Assembly (NCBI RefSeq): GCF_009856825.1
Contig: NZ_WVTD01000008.1
Coordinates: 124,001 to 188,000, forward strand
DNA from: Novosphingobium silvae
GTDB lineage: Bacteria; Pseudomonadota; Alphaproteobacteria; Sphingomonadales; Sphingomonadaceae
Reading direction: 5' to 3'
Length of the DNA: 64,000 nt
Below, piece after piece: positions 9,804 through 17,159 of the stretch. A program made the translations under genes and the position numbers. The notes beneath the pieces are model-generated. The model saw only the letters and a program-made list of their open reading frames with translations, was not told where the DNA came from and did no database searches. Every line of letters starts with the position of its first letter. Position 1 is the stretch's first letter.

Positions 9804-10388
9804 ATGTTCCTTGACACGCCATCCATCCGGCAATGCGGCCAGGCCAGCGACATGGCGCAACTCCTCGACTGTGTTGCGCATACCAGTACCCGCCCCCGCT
9901 ATGCCTTCATGGTGCTCAGCCTGATCGCCGAGATCGCCCGCCCCGACGGCAGCGCCGGCCCCTTTGTGATGCAGGGCGGCTCAGCAACGCTGCTGCGGGA
10001 TTGGCTGTGCGATGCGCTGGCCCCCATGGGCGCGCGCGATCCAAAGCGCCTCATGCTCACCGACAAGGTCCGCGCCGAGATGATGGTGTCGAAAGCGGCC
10101 AAGGCGGGCCCGCAGGCGCTTGAAGCCGCGATCGCTTCCGAAGTCCAGGAGCGGATCCGCAAATCGGGCAAAACGAACCTCAGCCGGGCCGTGTCCGAAC
10201 TTGTGAAGGCGGGGCTGATCCGCCGTCACTATCAGGGCTTTCGCATCGATCATCACAATCGCGGCGCAGGACGACACGTCGTCTACGCTCTCGCCGGGCG
10301 GGCCCGCTGCCTCATGGGGAGAACCTTGCCGCCGGTCGGCGCTCCCCCGATCGCCGACCGGCGGCAAGGCGAACTGCGGCTGAACTGA
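9804..10388 (+). CDS. Uncharacterised protein with probable winged-helix segment
   Basis: A 194-aa protein I do not recognise. Residues about 115-165 (a lysine/serine-rich helix, then AVSELVKAGLIRRHYQGFRI and GGAGRHVVYAL-like strands) look like a winged helix with a recognition helix and a wing. It is therefore a plausible DNA-binding protein. The first ATG at 9804 has no ribosome site; ATG at 9852 is an alternative. The last 20 codons consist largely of a perfect 18-bp inverted repeat, so the true C-terminus may have been replaced. It precedes the repA/parAB module and may be part of it, for example in copy control, but that is inference from position. Confidence 0.6.
   Translation: MFLDTPSIRQCGQASDMAQLLDCVAHTSTRPRYAFMVLSLIAEIARPDGSAGPFVMQGGSATLLRDWLCDALAPMGARDPKRLMLTDKVRAEMMVSKAAKAGPQALEAAIASEVQERIRKSGKTNLSRAVSELVKAGLIRRHYQGFRIDHHNRGAGRHVVYALAGRARCLMGRTLPPVGAPPIADRRQGELRLN
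10324..10369. repeat. 18-bp perfect inverted repeat (hairpin)
   Basis: Arms at 10324-10341 and 10352-10369 are exact reverse complements (CCTTGCCGCCGGTCGGCG is the left arm) with a 10-base loop. The hairpin lies inside the last codons of the gene at 9804. There is no T-run after it, so it is not a standard intrinsic terminator, though it could still end transcription before the decayed genes. It could also be a remnant of a mobile element end. Confidence 0.6.
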
Positions 10389-10389
10389 C

Positions 10390-10617
10390 CTAAGGCAACG
10401 CCGCAGCCTCCGGCATCCCGCCGCCGGTCGCGCCCACAAGTGCCACGTCGGCCTGCATGCGCCGGGCCTGAACGATGATGTAGGCTCGCTGCGCCTCGAG
10501 CGCGTCGGTGCGCGGTCACTACGTCGAGATATCCCGATGCCCCGTCGCGGTACTGTGAAAGAGCGATGTCGCTGGTACGCTGTGCACCCAGCGACCAGAA
10601 GGTGTTGGAGGCGACAG
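10390..10617 (-). pseudogene. Fragment of an efflux outer-membrane factor (NodT/OprM type)
   Basis: Read on the minus strand, the frame SLGAQRTSDIALSQYRDG then SGYLDVVTA matches the C-terminal part of RND or HlyD-partnered outer-membrane factors. After VVTA the reading frame shifts near 10507; in the new frame it continues TDALEAQRAYIIVQARRMQ and ends with a TAG at 10390-10392. One base appears to be missing. No start and no first 400 residues are present, so this is a decayed C-terminal remnant. It is not a copy of the intact outer-membrane factor at 51936, whose C-terminus differs. Confidence 0.75.
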
Positions 10618-10738
10618 CAGGTTTTCGCCCGTGCTTTCCCATCCACCCGGAGCTCGCTCGACATCGGAATCGTGCGCGCCTTCTCTCCCCTTGAATTGCC
10701 GAAGGGGCTGGAGCAGCTGCAGCCTTTAGCGTGAAGGC

Positions 10739-11125
10739 ATGGTATTGGCGATGCGCCGCGACCATTCCATGCCCAGCGTGTCCTATTCTATAGGCCTCAC
10801 CGACGTGAAGGACGAGCCGCTCGTGCTGTTCGGTTTCATGACGGCGCAGGGTTCAACGAGATAATCATGACCCATTGTGAGCTTCTACGCTTTCGTCCCA
10901 AGGTGACGCTTGAGGCGGGCAGCTTCGGGACCCTTGTGGAATTGACGGCGGCAGGCCTTGGCATCACCATCCTGTCCCGCTCGCTCGCGCGATATCCATG
11001 TCGATACGCTGACCTTCCGGAACATAGAGCTGTCCTTTTCAAGCCAGCTCCTCATGTTCAACATGCGCAGGGCCACGCCTGCAACGCACAATTTCTGGAA
11101 AATCGTAAGCAAACATCAGGTGTGA
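10739..11125 (+). pseudogene. Decayed LysR-type regulator, effector-binding domain
   Basis: Three frames must be joined to read the C-terminal half of a LysR regulator. First comes TDVKDEPLVLFGFMTAQG, which ends in a stop near 10864. The second frame reads THCELLRFRPKVTLEAGSFG and LVELTAAGLGITILSRSLAR. A third frame reads DIHVDTLTFRNIELSFSSQ and RRATPATHNFWKIV, ending at the TGA at 11123-11125. The phrase DEPxVLF followed by an AAGLGxxxLxxS motif is typical of the family. At least two frameshifts and the absence of the DNA-binding domain show it is dead. Confidence 0.75.
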
Positions 11126-11145
11126 TCCGGTTGGCGTCCTGTGCC

Positions 11146-11161
11146 GTTGCCACATGGCAAC
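11146..11161. promoter_or_regulatory. parS-like palindrome downstream of repA
   Basis: GTTGCCACATGGCAAC differs by one base from the perfect palindrome found twice around the parA-parB junction. The flanks extend the symmetry to 22 bases (11143-11164). It lies just beyond the repA stop codon. ParB may bind it as a third centromere site. Confidence 0.55.
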
Positions 11162-11178
11162 GGCTCGGACATCATCGG

Positions 11179-12495
11179 TCAGGCGCCTTCGGATTCGCTC
11201 CGACGCTTCACATAACTGACGACGAACGCTTCCCAGACGCGCAGCCACTCTGCTTCGCTGCGCTTGCGCTCGATGCCCGGGAAACCGGCGCGGAAAGCAT
11301 CGGCCATTTTGTCCACCGACCAGGGGTGCCCCCTGTCGACCCCTATTTTGCGGAAGGCAGCTTCGCGCGTGCCGAAGCTGAGACTGCCGGACGGGAATTC
11401 CAGCAGCGGCTCCGTACCCTCCCCTTCCCGCTTGCGGGATCCGGATGGCGTCCCAGCTTTCGCAGCAACCGATGATCTCGGTGCCGTTTCTGCGGGAGCC
11501 GCTCCAAGCAGGCGCAAATGCGGCCCGACCAGCTTGCGTTCCAGCGGCGCAGGCGATGGGTTCAGCACGACCTTGCGGCCGGAAAGGTCCACATTCGCAT
11601 TGGGATATACGGCCGAGACGAGCTGCATCGTCTCTCGCACGGTCTGGCGGAACCGCTTGCTGTCCGCCTCGTTGCCGAGATGACGCGCGAGCTGGTCCCA
11701 CGAGATCGTCTGCCCCTTGCCGCTGCTGATGCGCGGCAGGCGATAGGCAAGATAGGTATAAAGGTCGAGAGCCGTGGGAGTGCCTTTGAGCTCGCGGATC
11801 GCCACTTCGTTCAGCGGCACGGCATGTTCGATAAGGTGACTGTAGAATACCTCCGACATGCGGATCTCGCGCGCGAAGGCGCCGTTCTTCTCCAGCGAGC
11901 CGGCATACTCGTTCGAGATCTTCACGTCGCGCACGGCAAAGGCATTGTCGTCCGCCTCGGTCCCGTCCCACCTGATCTGCCATTCGCAGGCGAGGAGCCG
12001 GTCCACCTGCTCGCGCATGCGGTTCGCAGTCCCGCGCGGTCCGTAGGAAACAGTCTGGTACCCGAGGCGCCGCATCCACTCGGTAAAGTTACGGCCGAGA
12101 TAGACGTCGCGCGATCGCTTCGTGACCGCCTGCGAGAGCAGGTAGATCAGCGCGACGCGCGGATAGGCCCCATAAGGCACGCCGAGGCTCCTGAGCACGG
12201 GCTTGCCATCTACTGTCTGCAGCACCGGGCGCGGATTGATCGCCAGCGCATACTTCCCGTCTTCGCGCAGGATCGGCTGTGTTTCGTCCTTGGGACGCTT
12301 CGTGGGCAGCGACATGGCGCACAGCGCAGAATGGAGAAACGCGGGAACCGGTTCTTCGTCCTGAACACGAAGGAACGCGTCCATTGTGACCTGCGATCCG
12401 GCGTGGCGGGCAAGCGAACGGACCTGCTCCTCGCCGCCGTCCAGCATGGCAAGGGCGTACTGATGCCCTATCGGCTTGTTGCTGTCACCGTTCAT
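11179..12495 (-). CDS. repA: Plasmid replication initiator RepA
   Basis: A 438-aa initiator resembling the RepA proteins of sphingomonad plasmids (RepA_C type). Recognisable stretches are YALAINPRPVLQTVDGKPV, YGAYPRVALIYLLSQAVTKR, the SRDVYLGRNFTEWMRRLG block, and a helical DNA-binding region DLYTYLAYRLPRISSGKG. It should bind the iterons in 12618-13021, just behind its start, and open the origin there. It is transcribed away from the iterons and divergently from parAB. An iteron copy also lies inside its own coding sequence at 11468-11489. The C-terminal 100 residues are low in conservation cues. The length fits the family and the gene looks intact. Confidence 0.88.
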   Translation of the reverse strand: MNGDSNKPIGHQYALAMLDGGEEQVRSLARHAGSQVTMDAFLRVQDEEPVPAFLHSALCAMSLPTKRPKDETQPILREDGKYALAINPRPVLQTVDGKPVLRSLGVPYGAYPRVALIYLLSQAVTKRSRDVYLGRNFTEWMRRLGYQTVSYGPRGTANRMREQVDRLLACEWQIRWDGTEADDNAFAVRDVKISNEYAGSLEKNGAFAREIRMSEVFYSHLIEHAVPLNEVAIRELKGTPTALDLYTYLAYRLPRISSGKGQTISWDQLARHLGNEADSKRFRQTVRETMQLVSAVYPNANVDLSGRKVVLNPSPAPLERKLVGPHLRLLGAAPAETAPRSSVAAKAGTPSGSRKREGEGTEPLLEFPSGSLSFGTREAAFRKIGVDRGHPWSVDKMADAFRAGFPGIERKRSEAEWLRVWEAFVVSYVKRRSESEGA

Positions 12496-13104
12496 TCGCG
12501 CCCTGTCCTGCCCCGACTCAAGAGGCTGCCGTCTACCCCTTAGACAACAGGTTTCGCCTCACTTGGCAAGCCGGTTGGCAGTTTCGCCCCGTTTGCCACG
12601 CTCAAACCTACAAAACCGCCGATGATCTCGGTGCTGTTTTCGACATGCCCCTGTTCAATCTCCGTTTTCATCAAAGTCGACGATTTGCGAATCGGATTTT
12701 GATTAGGGATTCCTGTATTAGGTATGCGCTCCTAAATCATCGGTCCTGATGGCTCCGAGATCATCGTCCAAGCGCACCGCTATCATCGCTTCGCACGGAG
12801 ATCATCGGTCGTAACGGATCCGAGATCATCGCCATGCACCCAGATCATCGGTGGGACGCCATGGCAGGAGAACGGTGCCTGCGTGGGCTATCGAAGCGTA
12901 AGACATGTCATTCTGTCACTCGGAAACGGCACGGAGATCATCGGTGATTCTTCGTTTTCTGACTTGTTCGAATGCAGCTGCTTGCGGCGAGAAAACCTAA
13001 ACGGCACGGAGATCATCTGCCTGTTTGCAAGATTGATGGACGATCGTTGCTCGAAACTTCCAAGTTGGGTAGGGATAAGGCTCAATCCCACAAGACTGGT
13101 ACTT
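12496..13104. other. Replication origin region between repA and parA
   Basis: About 610 non-coding bases between the divergent repA and parA genes, carrying the iterons listed separately. The part around 12660-12735 is visibly AT-richer than its surroundings and is a plausible unwinding element. It must also contain both promoters. An open frame runs into it from parA (from 12883) but has no protein character before 13105 and crosses two iterons. Confidence 0.65.
12618..13021. repeat. Iteron array (RepA binding sites)
   Basis: A repeated motif with consensus ACGGCACSGAGATCATCGGT occurs in full or partial form at about 12618-12640 (reverse orientation), 12734-12744, 12751-12769, 12793-12809, 12815-12832, 12839-12852, 12924-12948 and 12999-13021. 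The core GATCATCGGT or GAGATCATC is shared by nearly all. Spacing is irregular (roughly 15 to 110 bases). Such repeats beside a repA gene are the hallmark of an iteron-regulated theta origin. Extra copies lie at 11468-11489 inside repA and at 20546-20563. Confidence 0.8.
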
Positions 13105-14322
13105 ATGGCGACCCATCCTGCATCTGACGCGCGTCCCGCCCCTCTCGGTGACGAGCTGCTCGACGATACTCTCGACCTGCTTCACCGCAAGGCTCTGACG
13201 ATCCTCAAACGTATTCGGGACGGTGCACTCGATCCGGAGACGGGGCACAAGGTCGGACCTTCTTTCGCCATATCGAAGGCTGCCTCGCTGGTCGGGCGGA
13301 CGGCTTCGGCTATTCGCGAGGCCGAGCGGGACGGCAGGCTGCCCGCCCGTGATCGAACTGCATCGGGGCACCGCGTGCAATATACACTGGAAGAGCTTGA
13401 CCACATGCGTGCTGTGTTCGGCACCAGGCCGTGGCGTGCTGCCGACGATGTGCCGGCGATAATCTCGATCTCCAACTTCAAGGGCGGCGTCGGCAAGTCT
13501 ACCCTCGCGCTGCACCTTGCCCAGCATTTCGCGATTCGCGGCTATCGCGTTCTCTTCATCGACTGCGACAGCCAGGCCAGCTCGACCATGATGTTCGGCT
13601 ATCGCCCCGACGTCGATCTGAGCGAGGACGACACGCTCTACGGACACTTCCATAATCCGGAACTGCTCGGCGTCCGCTCGATCATCCGCAAGACGCATTT
13701 TCACGGCCTCGACCTGATCCCAGCCAATCTCAAGCTCTACAATCTCGAGTACGAGATTGCCGGCTACCTCGCGCAGAACCAGAGCTTCGACGTGATCGAT
13801 CTTATCGCGCAGGCCATCGACACTGTGGTCGACGATTACGACGTGGTTATCATGGATCCGCCGCCGGCGCTTGGCATGGTGTCGATGGCTGTGCTGCAGG
13901 CGGCGAACGCCATGGTCATTCCGGCGCCGCCGAGCGTGATCGATTTCGCTTCGACGGTATCCTTCATCGACATGGCCCGCACCACGATGAAGCAGCTTGA
14001 ACAGCTGGGTGGTCGGATCAAGCCAGCTTACAATTTCATCCGCCTTGTCGGCAGCCGAGTGGATGACAGCAAGTCGATGCATCGTGAAATCCTAAGCATG
14101 ATGCGGCAGGTGTTCGGCGGTTCGATGCTCGGTTCGGTGCTGAAGGTCAGCGCTGAGATCGACAACGCCAGTTCCCGGATGAAGACAGTGTACGAGCTGG
14201 ACAGGCCGGTGACGTCCCACGAGGTGCATAATCGCTGCATGCGGTTCCTGAACGATGTGTGCCACGATATCGAGCAGGATGTCCTGCGCACTTGGGTGAG
14301 CCGCGCAAGTGACTTCACCTGA
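13105..14322 (+). CDS. parA: Plasmid partition ATPase ParA
   Basis: A 405-aa partition ATPase that segregates the replicon together with ParB. It has an N-terminal MerR-like helix-turn-helix (about residues 55-105, ISKAASLVGRTASAIREAE), as in type Ia plasmid ParA proteins that repress their own operon. The deviant Walker A motif KGGVGKST is at 126-133, followed by FIDCDSQASST and the VIMDPPPALG Walker B region. ATG at 13105 is chosen because it gives the family N-terminus; the upstream extension to 12883 runs through iterons. Two parS-like palindromes follow, then parB. Confidence 0.92.
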   Translation: MATHPASDARPAPLGDELLDDTLDLLHRKALTILKRIRDGALDPETGHKVGPSFAISKAASLVGRTASAIREAERDGRLPARDRTASGHRVQYTLEELDHMRAVFGTRPWRAADDVPAIISISNFKGGVGKSTLALHLAQHFAIRGYRVLFIDCDSQASSTMMFGYRPDVDLSEDDTLYGHFHNPELLGVRSIIRKTHFHGLDLIPANLKLYNLEYEIAGYLAQNQSFDVIDLIAQAIDTVVDDYDVVIMDPPPALGMVSMAVLQAANAMVIPAPPSVIDFASTVSFIDMARTTMKQLEQLGGRIKPAYNFIRLVGSRVDDSKSMHREILSMMRQVFGGSMLGSVLKVSAEIDNASSRMKTVYELDRPVTSHEVHNRCMRFLNDVCHDIEQDVLRTWVSRASDFT

Positions 14323-14324
14323 GC

Positions 14325-14437
14325 GTTGCCACGTGGCAACGTGGTGAGAAGGGCAGAAAATCAAGGGTTTGCCACAGTTCAGTTGCGAATTGACGGCAAG
14401 AGGAAGCGGTTCGGTTCGAAAGTTGCCACGTGGCAAC
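14325..14437. promoter_or_regulatory. Two perfect palindromes, probable parS centromere
   Basis: GTTGCCACGTGGCAAC, a perfect 16-bp palindrome, occurs at 14325-14340 (three bases after the parA stop) and again at 14422-14437, about 40 bases before parB. It resembles ParB sites built around CACGTG. Two copies in the parA-parB gap plus the near-copy after repA make a convincing centromere. ParB bound here could also regulate parB. Confidence 0.8.
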
Positions 14438-14476
14438 GAGCATCGGGCAGAAGCGCTTCGAGGAAGGACAGAGACT

Positions 14477-15454
14477 ATGAGCAAGGGCAATCGCGGCTTT
14501 GGAAGCAGCCTCACCGAGGGGCTTGAAAATGAGGAGCTGGATGCCTCCGCGCCGTCGCAGAGCATCATGGCAAGCCGGAGCCAGACCCTTGCTAGGCTCG
14601 CCGCCGGCAAGGTCGTGACCGATCGAACCGAGTGGGTCGACCCTGCCCGGTGCCGGCCTTGGCGTCTCCACAACCGTGACCTGGATCACCTGAATGAAGA
14701 GACGTGCCGGGACCTCATCGATGCGTTCCTCTCAGCGAAGAAGCAGCGCATCCCTGCGATCGTTCGTCGGCTGCAGAACGACCCGGACCACGACTTTGAG
14801 ATCATCGCAGGGGTGCGCCGCTGGTGGACCGTGCAATGGCTGCGCGACCATCATCACCCTGACTTCGAATACCTGGTCACAATCCAGCATGTCTCCGACG
14901 AGGAGGCATTCCGCGTCTCCGACATCGAGAACCGCTCCCGCAAGGACATCTCCGATTGGGAGCGTGCCAAGGAGTACATGCGCGCTCTTCAGGAATTCTA
15001 TGACGGATCGCAAAGCGAAATGGCGGAACATCTCAAGATCTCCCGCTCCTGGCTGAGCCGCCTTCTGGACGTTGCTCGCCTGCCGCCCGAGATCGTGGCA
15101 GCATTCGCCGACACGCATGACATCACTGTGCGGGTGGCCCGGGACATTAAGCCGCTGACCGGAGACACGGGCGCTCTTGCGTTGATGGCTCTGGAGGCCC
15201 AGTCGATCGGTAGTGAGCGCGCCGACCTTGGGACACGGCTAACCGGTCCTGAAGTGGCGCGACGCCTCCTGAAGGCGACAGTGACCAAAAAGAGCGAGAG
15301 CGTAAATGAGACTGTTCTGAAAGCCGCCAACGGGAAGCCGATGTTGCGTTACAGCCGGTCGGCCCGCAGCGGCCTGTCGCTTCGCGTCCTCCCGAAGTCG
15401 GGCGCTACGACAGATGAGTTGCTCTCCGCGATCCGCTCGCTCGTCGAGCACTGA
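14477..15454 (+). CDS. parB: Partition protein ParB
   Basis: A 325-aa centromere-binding protein. The N-terminal CTPase-type fold carries IIAGVRRWWTVQWL where the usual ParB motif is GERRxRA, so the motif is present in variant form. ENRSRKDISDWERAKEYM and the helix-turn-helix SEMAEHLKISRSWLSRLLDV (about 177-200) follow. ATG at 14477 has AGGAAGGA about 8 bases upstream. An open frame begins further upstream at 14369 but would run across the second palindrome. It forms an operon with parA and the putative parS sites. Plasmid-type ParB proteins of this length are common. Confidence 0.9.
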   Translation: MSKGNRGFGSSLTEGLENEELDASAPSQSIMASRSQTLARLAAGKVVTDRTEWVDPARCRPWRLHNRDLDHLNEETCRDLIDAFLSAKKQRIPAIVRRLQNDPDHDFEIIAGVRRWWTVQWLRDHHHPDFEYLVTIQHVSDEEAFRVSDIENRSRKDISDWERAKEYMRALQEFYDGSQSEMAEHLKISRSWLSRLLDVARLPPEIVAAFADTHDITVRVARDIKPLTGDTGALALMALEAQSIGSERADLGTRLTGPEVARRLLKATVTKKSESVNETVLKAANGKPMLRYSRSARSGLSLRVLPKSGATTDELLSAIRSLVEH

Positions 15455-15678
15455 CCTGTACTCTGAAGGTGCATTGAACGAGCCAGAAGCACGAAATACA
15501 CTGGCAAGAGAGGCCTGCTCCGTCGAAAATGCTCTCAGAAGGCCACGGAGTGCATAGAGCCGTTAGACAGGTGAAGATGCCGCCCTGCTCCGAAATGGCG
15601 CTCACGGAGCTTCTGAGGAAATGTTTTTTCAACGACGCTCAGCGATTTCTCGCGATTATTTCAGGTTCCAGACAACTC

Positions 15679-16779
15679 TCAGTCATCTGTCCCGGCAGAC
15701 GACCTCCCGAGCAGGCGGTCGATCTCGGCTAAAGATACGTCGAACGCATCCAGCGCGGCAGAGCTGAGTGACGGCAGGGACGGAGAAACGAAGTCCCCGA
15801 GAGACGAGGCGTGGAGTGTAGCGGAGTAGAGGTGGGCGCCGGCTAAGGTTCGACGCTCCACCAAACCATCGCTTTCCAGGCTACTCAGAATAGAGCGCGC
15901 GCCAAGACGAGTGAGACCAAGAAGGCGCTCGATCTGGCTCGAACGCATGGCGCCAAAGCCTGCAAGCATCGCAAGCAGGGCGGGGGCTCTTGAAGTGCTG
16001 CGCCGATCCGCCAGACGGCGCCGGATCGTCTCTTCCGCGTGCACGGCTTCGAGCAGCTGCCTGTTCAGGTGAGAGGCTGCTTCTTCCAGCGCATGAGCCT
16101 GCATTGTATCTGCCGACGCCGGATCGCTCCGGCACAATATTTCCCGGCGGATCAGGCCCGTCAGCGGAAGGGAAGGACGCAGCCACCCTGCAGCCGAAAG
16201 ACATTCTCCCGCAAAGATATCGACAGCCCAGAATGGTGAGAGCCGAAGGCCTGCTTCACCGCTCCACGAGAAAGGATCCGCCGTCTCCGAAGGAGCGAAG
16301 GTGGGATGTTCAAGGATTGCATTGCGGAGCGAGGCTAGCGCAGTAAAAGGCGACCGATTGTCCGTGCTCTCGCGAACGATCCGCCTTGCCTCCTCGATCA
16401 CGAGATGAACATCCTTGTGCGCGTCATCGCCGCTGTGATCATGCGGCGCGAGAAGCAGGCACTTCAACCGGGTTGCCGCCGTTGCGAGTGGACCCCAGCT
16501 ACTGTGCGCCAGTTCGGTCAAGACCGCCTCGCAGACGACCTTGGGAGGACGGGCGGTATGTGCAGGCTCGTCCGTGAGAGTGGTGAGCCCGGCGAACCAC
16601 GCGTAGAACCGAGATTGAGTAAAGGCGTGACCTTCATGTTGCAGGGCAGTCGTGGTTATGCCGCGCAGGAGCGCTGATGCGAAAATCGACTGCGTCGTCT
16701 CTGAGGCCAGACTGAGCGCTCCGTCTAGCCGTCCAATGGCTAGGGCTGCAGCAGGGAAGGCTCTTTCCGCAGTTTTCAC
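15679..16779 (-). CDS. Uncharacterised replicon-associated protein with C-terminal winged helix
   Basis: A 366-aa protein that I do not recognise with certainty. It is helical throughout. Near residues 270-320 there is a clear winged-helix unit: LLAMLAGFGAMRSSQIERLL, then LTRLGARSILSSLESDGLVE and a wing. It resembles in layout the HTH proteins found beside repABC or parAB modules in alphaproteobacterial plasmids. It is convergent with parB, 224 bases away, and its promoter must lie in the AT-rich 16780-16880 region. No enzyme motif is evident. It could regulate partition genes or be an unrelated passenger. Confidence 0.7.
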   Translation of the reverse strand: MKTAERAFPAAALAIGRLDGALSLASETTQSIFASALLRGITTTALQHEGHAFTQSRFYAWFAGLTTLTDEPAHTARPPKVVCEAVLTELAHSSWGPLATAATRLKCLLLAPHDHSGDDAHKDVHLVIEEARRIVRESTDNRSPFTALASLRNAILEHPTFAPSETADPFSWSGEAGLRLSPFWAVDIFAGECLSAAGWLRPSLPLTGLIRREILCRSDPASADTMQAHALEEAASHLNRQLLEAVHAEETIRRRLADRRSTSRAPALLAMLAGFGAMRSSQIERLLGLTRLGARSILSSLESDGLVERRTLAGAHLYSATLHASSLGDFVSPSLPSLSSAALDAFDVSLAEIDRLLGRSSAGTDD

Positions 16780-17159
16780 ATCGTTCCCTCGTCAGATTAA
16801 GGCCGGAATATCAGCACTTTATTCTGTCATGTATAACTAGTTCTATAAAACTATACAATTACCTGTACATCTCGGTGAACCCATTGTTTCACATGGAACG
16901 ACAACGTCGGAATGGCAGCGTCCTCGTCTTGCTCAGGGGCTCCGATGAAGGGTTCAAGACCATCGGAAGCCTTCTTTCGGCATCGGCAATCCGGCAGCCG
17001 GGACGTGGGAGGAAATGCCCCGATCTCGGGCCCTGTTCCGAACCCTGGCCTTGTGAATGGGAACCAAGGCGTACGCAGAACGCTTGCATTGGTCCGCGCA
17101 ACCCTAGGTGACCGCCTTCTGCGGCATCATCTGGGACGGCCCACATATGTGCGGTCGGC
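16780..17159. other. AT-rich intergenic region
   Basis: About 380 bases without a supported gene. The left third (about 16820-16865) is AT-rich with GTATAACTAG and AAAACTATAC as imperfect inverted arms, and is the likely promoter of the leftward gene ending at 15679. A parS-like site lies at 16885-16900. The rest shows nothing I can assign. Confidence 0.45.
16885..16900. promoter_or_regulatory. Imperfect chromosomal-type parS-like site
   Basis: TGTTTCACATGGAACG resembles the general chromosomal parS sequence TGTTTCACGTGAAACA, with about three mismatches and a broken central CACGTG. It differs from the plasmid-type palindromes at 14325 and 14422. Given the nearby partition genes it is worth listing, but a chance match is possible. 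Confidence 0.3.

Noticed and set aside
12883-13104. N-terminal extension of parA
   Set aside because: The extra 74 codons cross two iterons and have no similarity to ParA; the MerR-like domain begins after the ATG at 13105.
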